The position numbers and the translations under genes are program-made. A stretch of DNA of 38,525 nucleotides, from the NCBI GenBank assembly GCA_009692485.1, contig SHZB01000011.1, forward strand, positions 1-38,525, read 5' to 3'. A model generated the notes under the pieces. It worked only from the letters and a program-made list of their open reading frames with translations. It had not been told where the DNA came from and searched no databases. Positions 23,943-31,765 of the stretch are shown in pieces. The stretch comes from Myxococcales bacterium (lineage in GTDB: Bacteria > Myxococcota_A > Polyangia > Polyangiales > Polyangiaceae). Position 1 is the first letter of the stretch. Each line of letters starts with the position of its first letter.

Positions 23943-25208
23943 TCAGCGCGCGACCACGCGGACGCGATGGTTGTAGCTGTCGGCGATGTAGAGATCGCCA
24001 TTCGGTGCGAGCGCGACTCCGTAGGGTCGGTCGAGTGCCGCGCTCGTCGGTGAAGCGCCGTCGCCCGAAAAGCCACGCTCGCCGCAGCGGCCGGCCGCGG
24101 TCGTGATGATGCCGTTCGTGATCGCGCGCACGCACGAGTTGAAGGTGTCGGTGAAGTAGACGGTGCCGTCATCTCCGAGCGCGACGTCGATCGGGCGGTA
24201 GAGGTCCGCCTCCGTGGCGGGCCCGCCATCACCGGAGTAGCCGTGTTTCCCGCTGCCGGCGATCGTCTCCACGATTCCGGTCTTGCCGTCGATGCGCCGC
24301 ACCCGGTGGTTCTCGGTGTCGGCGAAGGTGATGCTGCCGTCCGCGTCGACGACGAGCCGCCCCGCCGGATCGGCCTGCTGGCCGAAGGGTTGGGCCATCC
24401 GCATCAACAGCGCGTCGCCGCCGTCGCCTGCGAACCCCGGCTGACAGGGCTTCGCGCACACGGTCGGATCGGTGGCGAGGTGACACGCGGACTTGTTGGT
24501 TTCGGGGCAGGCCTCGGGCACTTCGCCGTCGGCGCAGGCGTTCACGATGCAGCTGCCCGCGACGCGCGTGATCGTTCCGTCGGCGCTGACCTTGCGGATC
24601 ACCTGATTGGCCTGGTCCATGATGAACAGGTTGTCGTCGGCATCGAGCGCGACGCTGGCGGGTAGATCGAGCGCAGCGTCTTTCGCCGGCCCGAGATCGC
24701 CCTTGTACGCGCGCGCACCGGTGCCGCAGGTATCGATGAGCTCGCCGCTCTCGAGATCCACGACCTTGATGCGGCTGTTGTGCCACGCCGCGATGATCAT
24801 CTTGCCGTCGCTGTCGAAGATGACGTTGGTGGGGTGATTGAAGTCCGCCTTCAGGGCCGGGCCGGGCGGTCCGTCCCCGAGCAAACCCGTGCCGGCGACG
24901 GTCTCGATCACGCCGTCGGATGCGCGCACTCGCCGCACCCGATGGTTGTTCCAGTCGAGCAGATAAACATTGCCATCGGGGCCGACGGTCATGTCCTGCG
25001 GCAGGTAGAGCGCGGCGTCGAACGCGGGCCCACCGTCGCCGCTGAAGCCGGCATGCTCGACCCCCGCCACCGTGCAGATCGTCCCGCTTTTCGGGCTGCA
25101 ATGCTCATCGACGGCCTCGGGATCGCAGCCCGCGAGCGCCGCCCCGAGCGTGGCGATTTGCACGAACCTTGGCAGCTGATTCATCGGGTAATTCATCGGG
25201 GAGCTCAT
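23943..25208 (-). CDS. NHL-repeat beta-propeller lipoprotein
   Basis: The protein has 421 aa from the ATG at 25208, which overlaps the upstream stop (ATGA). Two further in-frame ATGs at 25196 and 25184 come from a 12-bp microrepeat (MSSPMNYPMN). The lipobox GAALAGC is followed by DPEAVDEHC. NHL-type blades follow (MTVGPDGNVYLLDWNNHRVR, VALDADDNLFIMDQANQVIR, VALAPNGDLYIADSYNHRVR), with GFSGDGGPA motifs between blades. A Cys-rich insert lies around residues 220-260 (SCIVNACADGEVPEACPETN) and is absent from the neighbouring paralogues. It is probably a surface or periplasmic binding protein with no enzymatic signature. Confidence 0.85.
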   Translation of the reverse strand: MSSPMNYPMNQLPRFVQIATLGAALAGCDPEAVDEHCSPKSGTICTVAGVEHAGFSGDGGPAFDAALYLPQDMTVGPDGNVYLLDWNNHRVRRVRASDGVIETVAGTGLLGDGPPGPALKADFNHPTNVIFDSDGKMIIAAWHNSRIKVVDLESGELIDTCGTGARAYKGDLGPAKDAALDLPASVALDADDNLFIMDQANQVIRKVSADGTITRVAGSCIVNACADGEVPEACPETNKSACHLATDPTVCAKPCQPGFAGDGGDALLMRMAQPFGQQADPAGRLVVDADGSITFADTENHRVRRIDGKTGIVETIAGSGKHGYSGDGGPATEADLYRPIDVALGDDGTVYFTDTFNSCVRAITNGIITTAAGRCGERGFSGDGASPTSAALDRPYGVALAPNGDLYIADSYNHRVRVVAR

Positions 25209-26572
25209 CGGGGGACCTTCACGATTCGGCTGTTGAAGGTGTCGGCGATGTAGAGCGCACCGCTCGCGTCGAAGGCGAGCCCGAAGGGCCGGTTCAGCTC
25301 GACCTCGCGCGCAGTCACGCCGTCGGCTTTGCTGCCAGCAGTGCCCGTGCCGACCACGGTCTCGACGACGCCGGTGTCGAGATCGATCGCGCGCACGACG
25401 TGGTTGTCGGTGTCGGCCACGTAGAGCCGCCCGTCGGGCCCGAGCTCGAGATCGCGCACGTTGTTGAAGCTTGCATCGAGCGCGCTCTTGCCGTCACCGG
25501 AGAAGCCGGGCTTGCCGTTGCCAGCGACCGTCGCGATGAGCCCCGTGGCCAAGTCGACGACGCGGATACGGTGGTTGAGCGCGTCCGCGACGTAGAGCTT
25601 TCCGCCCGCGTAGAGCAGCGCCCCCGACGGCTCGGGATTGCCGCCGGCCTCGAACGCGAGCTCGGCGGCGTCCGCGGGGCCGCCGTCGCCGCTGAATCCG
25701 GCGGTGCCCTTACCGACGGCGGTGCCCATCGTCGCAGTCTCGTCGCCGGAAACGCGCCGTACCCGGAAATTACGCTGATCCAGAATGTAGAGCTCGCCCG
25801 AGTCGCCGTACGCGAGCGCCTTCGGCTGGTTGAATTTTGCCGTGCGGGACGGGCCGCCGTCGCCCACGAATCCGGGTCCGCTTCCGTAGATCACGACGAC
25901 GTTGCCGGTCTCGGGATCGAGCTTGCGGATCTTGTGGTTGTGCCACGCCGCGAACACCAGCGCGCCGTCCGGGCGGAACACGATGTCGGTCGGGTGATTG
26001 AGGCTCACGTCGAGGCCGGGGGCGCCAGGCTCTTCGAGATCGAGGCCGCCGGGGGCACCGTCGCCGACGAAGGTTCCGACCGCGGTCGCGACCGTGCCGT
26101 CCGGCTGCACCTTGCGGAGCATGTGGTTGTTCCAGTCGAGGAACCACGCCGTGCCGTCGGGCGCGAAGCTGAGATCGAGTGGCCAGTAGAGGAGTGTGTC
26201 GCGGCGATCTTTGCCGTCGCCATTGAGCCCGAGCTCGCCGGTCTTTCCGGCCCAAACGCACGCCACGCCGGAGGCCTCTTCGCACGGCGGCGCCTCTTCG
26301 GGATCGCACGCGACCGACGCGACCGAGAGCAGCACGAGGCAGACGGCTCGGGCGCCAGTTCGCGCTGCGCGAAGGTGGTTTCCAGTCTTGCATGGGCCAT
26401 TCACGTATTGGCCATTCACGGTTTGGCCATTCACGTATTGGCCATTCACGTATTGGCCATTCACGGTTTGGCCATTCACGGTTTGGCCATTCACGTATTG
26501 GCCATTCACGTATTGGCCATTCACGTATTGGTCATTCAGCGTGTGCACGATCGCCTCTGGGCTCGGTTGCAT
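25205..26572 (-). CDS. NHL-repeat lipoprotein with pentapeptide-repeat N-terminus before the signal
   Basis: The protein has 455 aa from the ATG at 26572, chosen because GAGGA lies 6 nt upstream; ATGs at 26578, 26611 and 26638 are in frame but less well placed. The N-terminus MQPSPEAIVHTLND is followed by nine QYVNG/QTVNG pentapeptides and only then by the lipoprotein signal (RAVCLVLLSVASVAC, then DPEEA). If translated, the array adds about 60 residues before the signal, which is odd for a Sec substrate. GTG codons within the array (GTGAATGG) could be the real starts, making the array a leader. The mature part is a beta-propeller of NHL blades (LSFAPDGTAWFLDWNNHMLR, LELGPDGRLYVADTDNHVVR, LAFDASGALYIADTFNSRIV). 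Confidence 0.82.
   Translation of the reverse strand: MQPSPEAIVHTLNDQYVNGQYVNGQYVNGQTVNGQTVNGQYVNGQYVNGQTVNGQYVNGPCKTGNHLRAARTGARAVCLVLLSVASVACDPEEAPPCEEASGVACVWAGKTGELGLNGDGKDRRDTLLYWPLDLSFAPDGTAWFLDWNNHMLRKVQPDGTVATAVGTFVGDGAPGGLDLEEPGAPGLDVSLNHPTDIVFRPDGALVFAAWHNHKIRKLDPETGNVVVIYGSGPGFVGDGGPSRTAKFNQPKALAYGDSGELYILDQRNFRVRRVSGDETATMGTAVGKGTAGFSGDGGPADAAELAFEAGGNPEPSGALLYAGGKLYVADALNHRIRVVDLATGLIATVAGNGKPGFSGDGKSALDASFNNVRDLELGPDGRLYVADTDNHVVRAIDLDTGVVETVVGTGTAGSKADGVTAREVELNRPFGLAFDASGALYIADTFNSRIVKVPR
26395..26544. repeat. 15-bp tandem array, 9 units plus one decayed
   Basis: Units GGCCATTCACGTATT and GGCCATTCACGGTTT run head to tail from 26395 to 26529 in the order a-b-a-a-b-b-a-a-a. A decayed unit lies at 26530-26544. 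On the minus strand it lies in frame in the NHL gene, giving QYVNG or QTVNG. There are no spacers, so this is not a CRISPR array. Confidence 0.95.
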
Positions 26573-26597
26573 CGGCATTCCTCGTTTTTCGCGGAGC

Positions 26598-27692
26598 TCA
26601 GTTCGTAGCATATGGGCCGGCGCTGATGCTGGTTTCACCTTTGTAGAGGAGCATGCCGCGGACGAGCGGAAAGGCCGCGACTTGACCGCCCGCGCACCAG
26701 ACCCCGCCGCTTGGATCGATCCAGACCGCGTGGAAGTCGTCGTGCAGCTCGATGCCGGTGTCTTCGAGTCTCCAGCCGTCGTCGTGGCGCCGCATGATCG
26801 AGCCGAGGGAGCCCGCCGCGTACGCGCTTCCGCCGTGCGCGAAGACTCCGGTCATCTGCGGTGCCGCGGCCGGCGTCACATCGGTGAAGCCGAGGCCATC
26901 CTCCTCGAGCATCACCGCCGTGCCGAAGCCGCCGACCGCGATCGTGCGTTGGTCGTCGCCGTGCACCGTGAACAACGTGCGCGTGGTCGGCGTCTTGCGC
27001 GCCTCGTAGGCCGCCCCGTCGTAATGCAAGACGAGCCCGCCGGTGCCCACGAGCCACACGTCGTTTGCCGCGCGCCCCCACACCTTGAACACCGTGGCGG
27101 TCGCGGACAGCTCGGCGGGAACGCCGGCGGCCTCGCTCCACGCGCTGCCGTCGAAGTGCCACACGAAGCCACCCGTCGGCGTGCCGCCTGCACCGCCCAC
27201 CGCCCACACGTCGTCCGCCGCGCTGCCCCACAATCCGAACACCGTGCCGTCGCCGGGCGTCGTCATCGCCTCGAGCTTGCCGCCTTCGTAGCGCAGGATC
27301 TTTCCGCCCTCGCCGCCCATGAACACGGGGCCGCCGGCGAAGCCGTGCACCCACCACAGGTCGCCTTCGCTCGGAGCCGTGACGCGCGTCCATGCGCTGC
27401 CGTCGTAGTGCAGCACCATCGGCCCGCTGCCGTCCTTGGGATCGCCGCCTACCGTCCACACGTCCGAGGTGCTCGCGCCCCAGATCGAGATGAGCGCACC
27501 CGGAAGCTCCGCGAAGAGCTGCTGCCACTTCGGCTCGCTCGGGGCGGGAATCACCGGGTCACAGCCGAGCCCCGCGACGGCGAAGATGGCGAGCGCGACG
27601 ATGGCCGCCTGATGCCCGCGTGGGCTGCGTGACGGAGCCAGCGCGTGCCGGTGGGTGCTGCGTGACGCAGGCGACGTGGTGTGTTGGTTCAT
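26598..27692 (-). CDS. SDVWAVGG-type beta-propeller lipoprotein
   Basis: The protein has 364 aa from the ATG at 27692. The signal and lipobox (AAIVALAIFAVAGLGC) are followed by DPVIPAPSE. Five or six blades carry the pattern SIWGASTSDVWTVGG, FGLWGSAADDVWAVGGAGG, FKVWGRAANDVWLVGTGG and TVHGDDQRTIAVGGFG, each followed by a LHYDGSAW-type strand. These Trp/Gly-rich repeats are common in secreted myxobacterial proteins of unknown function and form a Kelch-like or sialidase-like propeller. It is the first gene of the minus-strand lipoprotein run, 25 bp before the next start. Confidence 0.82.
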   Translation of the reverse strand: MNQHTTSPASRSTHRHALAPSRSPRGHQAAIVALAIFAVAGLGCDPVIPAPSEPKWQQLFAELPGALISIWGASTSDVWTVGGDPKDGSGPMVLHYDGSAWTRVTAPSEGDLWWVHGFAGGPVFMGGEGGKILRYEGGKLEAMTTPGDGTVFGLWGSAADDVWAVGGAGGTPTGGFVWHFDGSAWSEAAGVPAELSATATVFKVWGRAANDVWLVGTGGLVLHYDGAAYEARKTPTTRTLFTVHGDDQRTIAVGGFGTAVMLEEDGLGFTDVTPAAAPQMTGVFAHGGSAYAAGSLGSIMRRHDDGWRLEDTGIELHDDFHAVWIDPSGGVWCAGGQVAAFPLVRGMLLYKGETSISAGPYATN

Positions 27693-27832
27693 TCGACCGT
27701 GGTGCGCGCGGGCCCGTTATTTGGGGAATTCCGTGCGCGAATCTTCAGTGCCCGATAAAAACGGACGCGACAGATCAGCGAGTAAGCAAGCACCTCTAGC
27801 GCAGCGACAAGCGGGAGCTGGGCGGCTACACC

Positions 27833-27978
27833 GTAGCACTTGGGCAGCACGCGGGCAGCAGGCGGCGTAGCACTCGGGCAGCACTCGAGTTGCACTCGGC
27901 GCAGCACTCGGCGCAGCACGCGGGCAGCACGCGGGCAGCACGCGGGCAGCACGCGGGCAGCACGCGGGCAGCGCTCGG
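27833..27978. repeat. 11-bp tandem array (about 13 units)
   Basis: Units resembling GCAGCACGCGG, 11 bp and occasionally 12 bp, run from 27833 to 27978. Five are perfect (27913-27967) and the outer ones are decayed. The array fills much of the 337-bp gap 27693-28029 between divergent genes. No gene is seen in the gap, and I found no convincing promoter for either direction. Confidence 0.9.
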
Positions 27979-28029
27979 GTGGACGCGCGGTGGACGAGCG
28001 GACGCGATCGGGGTTAGCGTCGCGGCACC

Positions 28030-28374
28030 TTGGCGAAGCGATCGCGAAAACAGCGCAAGGACGACGCGCAACATCCGGCGCGCATGCCACGACCCACGCA
28101 TGATCACGGGGAGCAACATGTCCTCGCCGCGGCGGCCGCGCGCGCTCGCGAAGGTGCTGATGCGGAAGAGCGCGACGAGCGACCCTCGGCCCGCGGCGCG
28201 CGCAGGAGCGAAGGTGAGGGCGAGGGCCGTGTCTCGGCGGCACCGCCACCGTGGCGTCGAGCAGAGCGGCTCGCGCGGAATCGAAAAACGGATCGGAGCG
28301 TGCTCTTGATCTTCGCGGGCCTCGCCATCTCCGCGGCGCTCTTCATCTGGTGGGGCACACGCCCCACGCCTTGA
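28030..28374 (+). CDS. Small tail-anchored membrane protein, hypothetical
   Basis: The protein has 114 aa from a TTG at 28030; an ATG at 28084 would give 96 aa. The N-terminus is very basic ([19 protein letters not shown]), followed by a charged Ala/Arg/Glu-rich disordered region. A single TM lies at residues 89-108 ([20 protein letters not shown]) with only TRPTP after it. It is 19 bp upstream of panC, so probably co-transcribed. No ribosome site is clear, and composition alone could mislead in such GC-rich DNA, but the well-formed terminal TM supports a real gene. Confidence 0.5.
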   Translation: MAKRSRKQRKDDAQHPARMPRPTHDHGEQHVLAAAAARAREGADAEERDERPSARGARRSEGEGEGRVSAAPPPWRRAERLARNRKTDRSVLLIFAGLAISAALFIWWGTRPTP

Positions 28375-28393
28375 AAGGTCCTGGCGAGCCGTG

Positions 28394-29269
28394 ATGGTCC
28401 TTCACGATCCCGTCGCCCTGCGCGCCATGTGCGACCACGCGCGGAGTGAGGGCCGCCGCGTGGGCTTCGTTCCGACGATGGGCGCGCTGCATGACGGCCA
28501 CCTCGCGCTCGTGCGTGAGGCGAGAAGCCGCGCGACCTTCGTCGTCGTGTCGGTGTTCGTGAACCCGACGCAGTTCGGTCCGGCGGAGGACTTCTCTCGC
28601 TACCCGCGCACGCTCGAAAGCGACTGCGCGCGCTGTGCCGAGGCGCTCGTCGACGTCGTGTTCGCCCCCGAAAAAGACGTCATTTACGCACCGGGAGACG
28701 AGACTCGCGTGCGCGTCGGCGACACCGCTGCGGCCCTCTGCGGCGCCCATCGCCCCGGGCATTTCGAGGGCGTGTGCACCGTGGTCGCGAAGCTCTTCGC
28801 GCTGGTCGGTCCGGCCGTGGCGGTCTTCGGACGGAAGGATTATCAGCAGTACCGCGTCATCGACCGCATGACGCGCGACCTCGCCATGCCGATCGAAGTC
28901 GTCGGCCTTCGGACCGTGCGCGAACCGGACGGACTCGCGCTCTCGTCCCGCAATGCGTACCTCTCGGCCGGCGAACGCACCCGCGCGCTTGGGCTCGCCC
29001 GCGGGCTCTCGCACGCGGTGCGCGCCTTCGAGAGTGGCGCACGAAACGCGGGACACCTTCGCTCGCTCGTCCTCGCAGAGGTCACGCGCGCGGCGACGTT
29101 GATCGACTACGTCACCGTCGCCGACCCCGACACGGTGCGGCCGATCTTCGACGCGGACTGCATCGGCGAGCGCGCGCTCGTGGCGGTGGCGGCGCGCATC
29201 GGAGCGACCCGGCTCATCGACAACGTGGTGCTCGGCGAAGATCCGGCCCCCATCGAGGTGTGCGCGTGA
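28394..29269 (+). CDS. panC: Pantothenate synthetase
   Basis: The protein has 291 aa from the ATG at 28394; a GTG one codon earlier is also open. It joins pantoate and beta-alanine with ATP to make pantothenate, the precursor of coenzyme A. Recognised motifs are [20 protein letters not shown] (contains the HIGH-like nucleotide motif), [46 protein letters not shown] (KDxQQ) and [14 protein letters not shown] (KMSKS equivalent). Length fits the family at about 280 aa. The last 36 bp belong to a 68-bp duplication that also covers the tmk start. Confidence 0.97.
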   Translation: MVLHDPVALRAMCDHARSEGRRVGFVPTMGALHDGHLALVREARSRATFVVVSVFVNPTQFGPAEDFSRYPRTLESDCARCAEALVDVVFAPEKDVIYAPGDETRVRVGDTAAALCGAHRPGHFEGVCTVVAKLFALVGPAVAVFGRKDYQQYRVIDRMTRDLAMPIEVVGLRTVREPDGLALSSRNAYLSAGERTRALGLARGLSHAVRAFESGARNAGHLRSLVLAEVTRAATLIDYVTVADPDTVRPIFDADCIGERALVAVAARIGATRLIDNVVLGEDPAPIEVCA

Positions 29270-29369
29270 CGGCCGCAATTCGCGGCAAATTCGTGGTGTT
29301 CGGCGAAGACCCGGCCCCCATCGAGGTGTGCGCGTGACGGCCGCAATTCGCGGCAAATTCGTGGTGTTC
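29234..29369. repeat. 68-bp tandem duplication across the panC/tmk junction
   Basis: Copies at 29234-29301 and 29302-29369 differ at a single base (T/C at unit position 9). Each copy holds the panC 3' end, the GTGA stop/start overlap and the tmk 5' end. A CGTGGTG-TTC-like sequence lies at both edges (panC has CGTGGTGCTC), suggesting slippage between short homologies. Confidence 0.97.
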
Positions 29370-29981
29370 GAGGGGATCGACGGCGCCGGCACGACGACCC
29401 AGCTCGCGCGCTATGGAGCCCATCTTCGCTCGCTCGGTCAGGCCGTTCACCTCACCCGCGAGCCGAGCGCTGGCCCCGTCGGCTCGATGCTACGCCTCGC
29501 GCTCAGCAAGCGACTCGAGCTTGGCGGCGCCACGCACGCGCAGACGATGGCGCTGTTGTTCGCCGCCGATCGCCTCGATCACGTCGCGCACGAAATCGAG
29601 CCGCACCTTGCTCTCGGCACGCACGTTCTCTCGGATCGCTACGATCTCTCGAGCCTCGCCTACCAGACGGCGACCACCGAGCCCGCGCACAACCCCGGCG
29701 TCGATGCCGTCCTTTGGGTCCGGTCGCTCAATCGCTTCGCGCTCCGGCCCGATGCCACCGTCGTGCTCGACGTGAGCCCGGATGTCGCCGCCCAGCGCCG
29801 CGACACCCGGGCCGCGCAGATCGAGCTCTACGAGCGGCAAGATCTCCAAGCCAAGCTCGCCGCGCTCTACCGCGACGCCGAGCGGCTCGTGCCCGGAGAT
29901 TGCATCCTCCACATCGACGGCAATGCCAGCGCCGACGCGGTGACCTTTGCCGTCATCGCCGCGCTAGCTCCGCGCCGATAG
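29334..29981 (+). CDS. tmk: Thymidylate kinase with atypical P-loop
   Basis: The protein has 215 aa from the GTG at 29334, with GAGG 7 nt upstream; a GTG at 29328 is alternative. It phosphorylates dTMP to dTDP. The N-terminus KFVVFEGIDGAGTTTQLARY is the family P-loop, but the Lys of GxxGxGK[ST] is Thr here. Other motifs are intact: LTREPS, LGTHVLSDRYDLSSLAYQ (DRY) and a lid-like RAAQIELYERQDLQAKLAAL. The start lies in the second copy of the 68-bp duplication. In the first copy, panC ends and the truncated tmk start reads into the duplicated panC tail. The gene converges with the next one; GCGCCG (29972) and CGGCGC (29991) could form a stem at its 3' end. Confidence 0.93.
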   Translation: MTAAIRGKFVVFEGIDGAGTTTQLARYGAHLRSLGQAVHLTREPSAGPVGSMLRLALSKRLELGGATHAQTMALLFAADRLDHVAHEIEPHLALGTHVLSDRYDLSSLAYQTATTEPAHNPGVDAVLWVRSLNRFALRPDATVVLDVSPDVAAQRRDTRAAQIELYERQDLQAKLAALYRDAERLVPGDCILHIDGNASADAVTFAVIAALAPRR

Positions 29982-30014
29982 CAACGAATCCGGCGCAGGT
30001 GCGGGAGAGTCGAC

Positions 30015-31547
30015 TTACAAACAGGGGCCGTTCGAGAGCAACACGTCGTCGACGTTCCACTGCGAGACGGTGAAGACTCCGCCGCTCGTGACCGTGAAGC
30101 CGAACCGCACCTTCATGGTGGCGCTCTTGTGCGCGGTGATGTCATAGCTGACCTTGGTCCACGCGCTGTCCTGGATCCCGGGCGAGCCGGCGGTCGTCCA
30201 CAGATTCACCCAGGTCGTGCCGTTGAACACCTCGACCTTGTTGGCCATGTAGCGCGTGTAATCGCTATTCAGCCAGCGCCAGAACTCGAAGTACACGGTC
30301 TGCGCCGCCGCTGTGTTCACGGCCGGACTCTCGAGCCAATAGTAGTCGTGGAGGCCCGTGGCGGCGTTGCCTCCAAGGACGACACCGGCGACGCCATTGT
30401 CCAGCGAAGGCGAGTGATCGGCGGCCGGATCGGGGGCGCCATAGACCTGGCCGGACGACTCCTTGGTCGCGCCTATTTGCCATTCTGTCCCGAGCGTCCA
30501 TCCCTTCGCCCCAGTGCTGAAATCATCGGCGAAGTAGACGACGATGTTCGACGTGCCGCCCGTGCACATGCCGGTCGTGCAGATCGTATCGACCGTGCAG
30601 CTGAGCTTGTCGTCGCACTTCAGGCCCTCGTTGATCGGCGAGCCGATGCATTTGCCCACGCTGTCGCAGAAGCCGGTATTGCAAACATCGGTCTTCTCCA
30701 GGCACGCCTGCCCCTGCATCAGCGGCTTGGCGAAACACTGGCCATTCACGGTGTCGCAGAGGCCGTCGTTGCAGCCTTTGCTCAAGAGCGAGCAATCCTT
30801 CGGTTTGCCGCCGCCGCAAACACCGTTCAGGCAGGTCTTGCCCACCGTGCAGAGGTCGCTCAGATCTGTGCAGGCCCCGTTGTCGTTACCGGGCTGCGGC
30901 TTGCACTGGCCCGTGGCGGGTTCGCACACGGCGACGAAGCACTCGTTGGGCACCGGCGCAAAGAAGCAGTCGTTCACCTGGCCGCCGCAAACGCCGTTTT
31001 GGCATTTACCGCCGACGACGCAGAGGTCCTGCGAGATGCAGCTCGCGCCGTTCGATTGGGGAGTCGTCCCGCACTTCTTCGTCGCTTCTTCGCAGGTGAG
31101 CTGAGTGCACTCTGGCGGGTCGAGCCCGCAGTCGTTCACCGGCCCGCCAACGCAGATCCCGTTCTGGCAGGCGTCCTTCACCGTGCAGAACTTGCCGTCG
31201 TCGCAGCCGGCGCCATTGCCGAGCGAGATGACCTCGCACTGCTTCGTCATGAGGTTGCATTGGGCCTTCTGGCACGCGGGCACGCCGATCGTCGCACAGT
31301 CGACACCGCACGGGAGTGGACCCACCGAACCGCCCTCGGCGCCGTTTCCGCCGTCTGCGACACCGCCCGCGCCGTCTGCGACACCGCCCGCGCCGCCCGC
31401 CTCGCCGCTACCACCCGCGCCCGGCGAGCTCGACCCGCCGCCCGCATCATTGGCAAAGTCGACCGTTCCGGAGGCGCACCCGGTCGCGACGCCGGCCGCA
31501 AGACCAAATGCTGCAAGCACCCCAGCGAATAGCTTTCGAAAAACCAT
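30015..31547 (-). CDS. Cys-rich lipoprotein with C-terminal jelly-roll-like domain
   Basis: The protein has 510 aa from the ATG at 31547, which has GGAG 8 nt upstream; the frame is open to 31970 but the added residues are Arg-rich shadow. The signal and lipobox (FGLAAGVATGC) are followed by a Gly/Ser-rich linker with GGAGGVADGAGGVADG repeats. Residues 70-330 hold about eight Cys-rich units (CxxxxC...NGxxCxD...CxxGxCxGG, e.g. GKFCTVKDACQNGICVGG). The last 180 residues are a beta-rich domain (VYFADDFSTGAKGWTLGTEW, VYFEFWRWLNSDYTRYMANK, MKVRFGFTVTSGGVF, NVDDVLLS) like MAM/jelly-roll modules. Probably a surface-exposed, disulfide-stabilised binding protein. Confidence 0.82.
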   Translation of the reverse strand: MVFRKLFAGVLAAFGLAAGVATGCASGTVDFANDAGGGSSSPGAGGSGEAGGAGGVADGAGGVADGGNGAEGGSVGPLPCGVDCATIGVPACQKAQCNLMTKQCEVISLGNGAGCDDGKFCTVKDACQNGICVGGPVNDCGLDPPECTQLTCEEATKKCGTTPQSNGASCISQDLCVVGGKCQNGVCGGQVNDCFFAPVPNECFVAVCEPATGQCKPQPGNDNGACTDLSDLCTVGKTCLNGVCGGGKPKDCSLLSKGCNDGLCDTVNGQCFAKPLMQGQACLEKTDVCNTGFCDSVGKCIGSPINEGLKCDDKLSCTVDTICTTGMCTGGTSNIVVYFADDFSTGAKGWTLGTEWQIGATKESSGQVYGAPDPAADHSPSLDNGVAGVVLGGNAATGLHDYYWLESPAVNTAAAQTVYFEFWRWLNSDYTRYMANKVEVFNGTTWVNLWTTAGSPGIQDSAWTKVSYDITAHKSATMKVRFGFTVTSGGVFTVSQWNVDDVLLSNGPCL

Positions 31548-31630
31548 GAGCGACACTCCAAGAATCGAAGACGAAACTTCAGCGCGAAAGAACTCCGCCC
31601 GCGCACAGCGAAACCCGCTCCCGCACGCTA

Positions 31631-31733
31631 GCACGCCGCCTCGTGATCCTCGATGTCGGCATGCCCTCGTGGGCGCACGCCGCCTGGTGATCCTCGATGT
31701 CGGCATGCCCTCGTGGGCGCACGCCGCCGGTTC
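31631..31733. repeat. 44-bp tandem duplication between divergent genes
   Basis: Units at 31631-31674 and 31675-31718 are followed by a 15-bp third start at 31719. The unit includes GTGATCCTCGATGTCGGCAT and GCCCTCGTGGGCGC. It lies between the Cys-rich lipoprotein and porin genes, just upstream of the porin start at 31766. Confidence 0.92.
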
Positions 31734-31765
31734 ACCACCGCGCGCGCCCGTAGTATCAGGCGAAG

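Noticed and set aside
23446-24135. 229-aa minus frame containing QLNATQLNPI repeats as a separate protein
   Set aside because: It has no start near the array and overlaps two real genes in other frames; kept only as a repeat observation.
26395-26544. CRISPR-like array
   Set aside because: Units are contiguous 15-mers with no spacers and no cas genes; the same holds for the 23-bp array at 15451.
25169-26608. 479-aa open frame antisense to the third NHL gene
   Set aside because: Arg/Glu/Ala-rich shadow of a high-GC gene; the opposite strand has a signal, lipobox and NHL blades.
26196-27632. 478-aa open frame containing repeated WPFTYWPFT
   Set aside because: It is the 15-bp array and propeller gene read on the wrong strand; the Trp/Pro repeat is only a translation of the array.
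29281-29333. Truncated tmk copy as a pseudogene
   Set aside because: It is only the short 5' end carried in the first copy of the 68-bp duplication, not a separate gene remnant.
30129-31532. 467-aa open frame antisense to the Cys-rich lipoprotein
   Set aside because: The minus strand has regular Cys spacing and a signal peptide; the plus frame has no recognisable domain.
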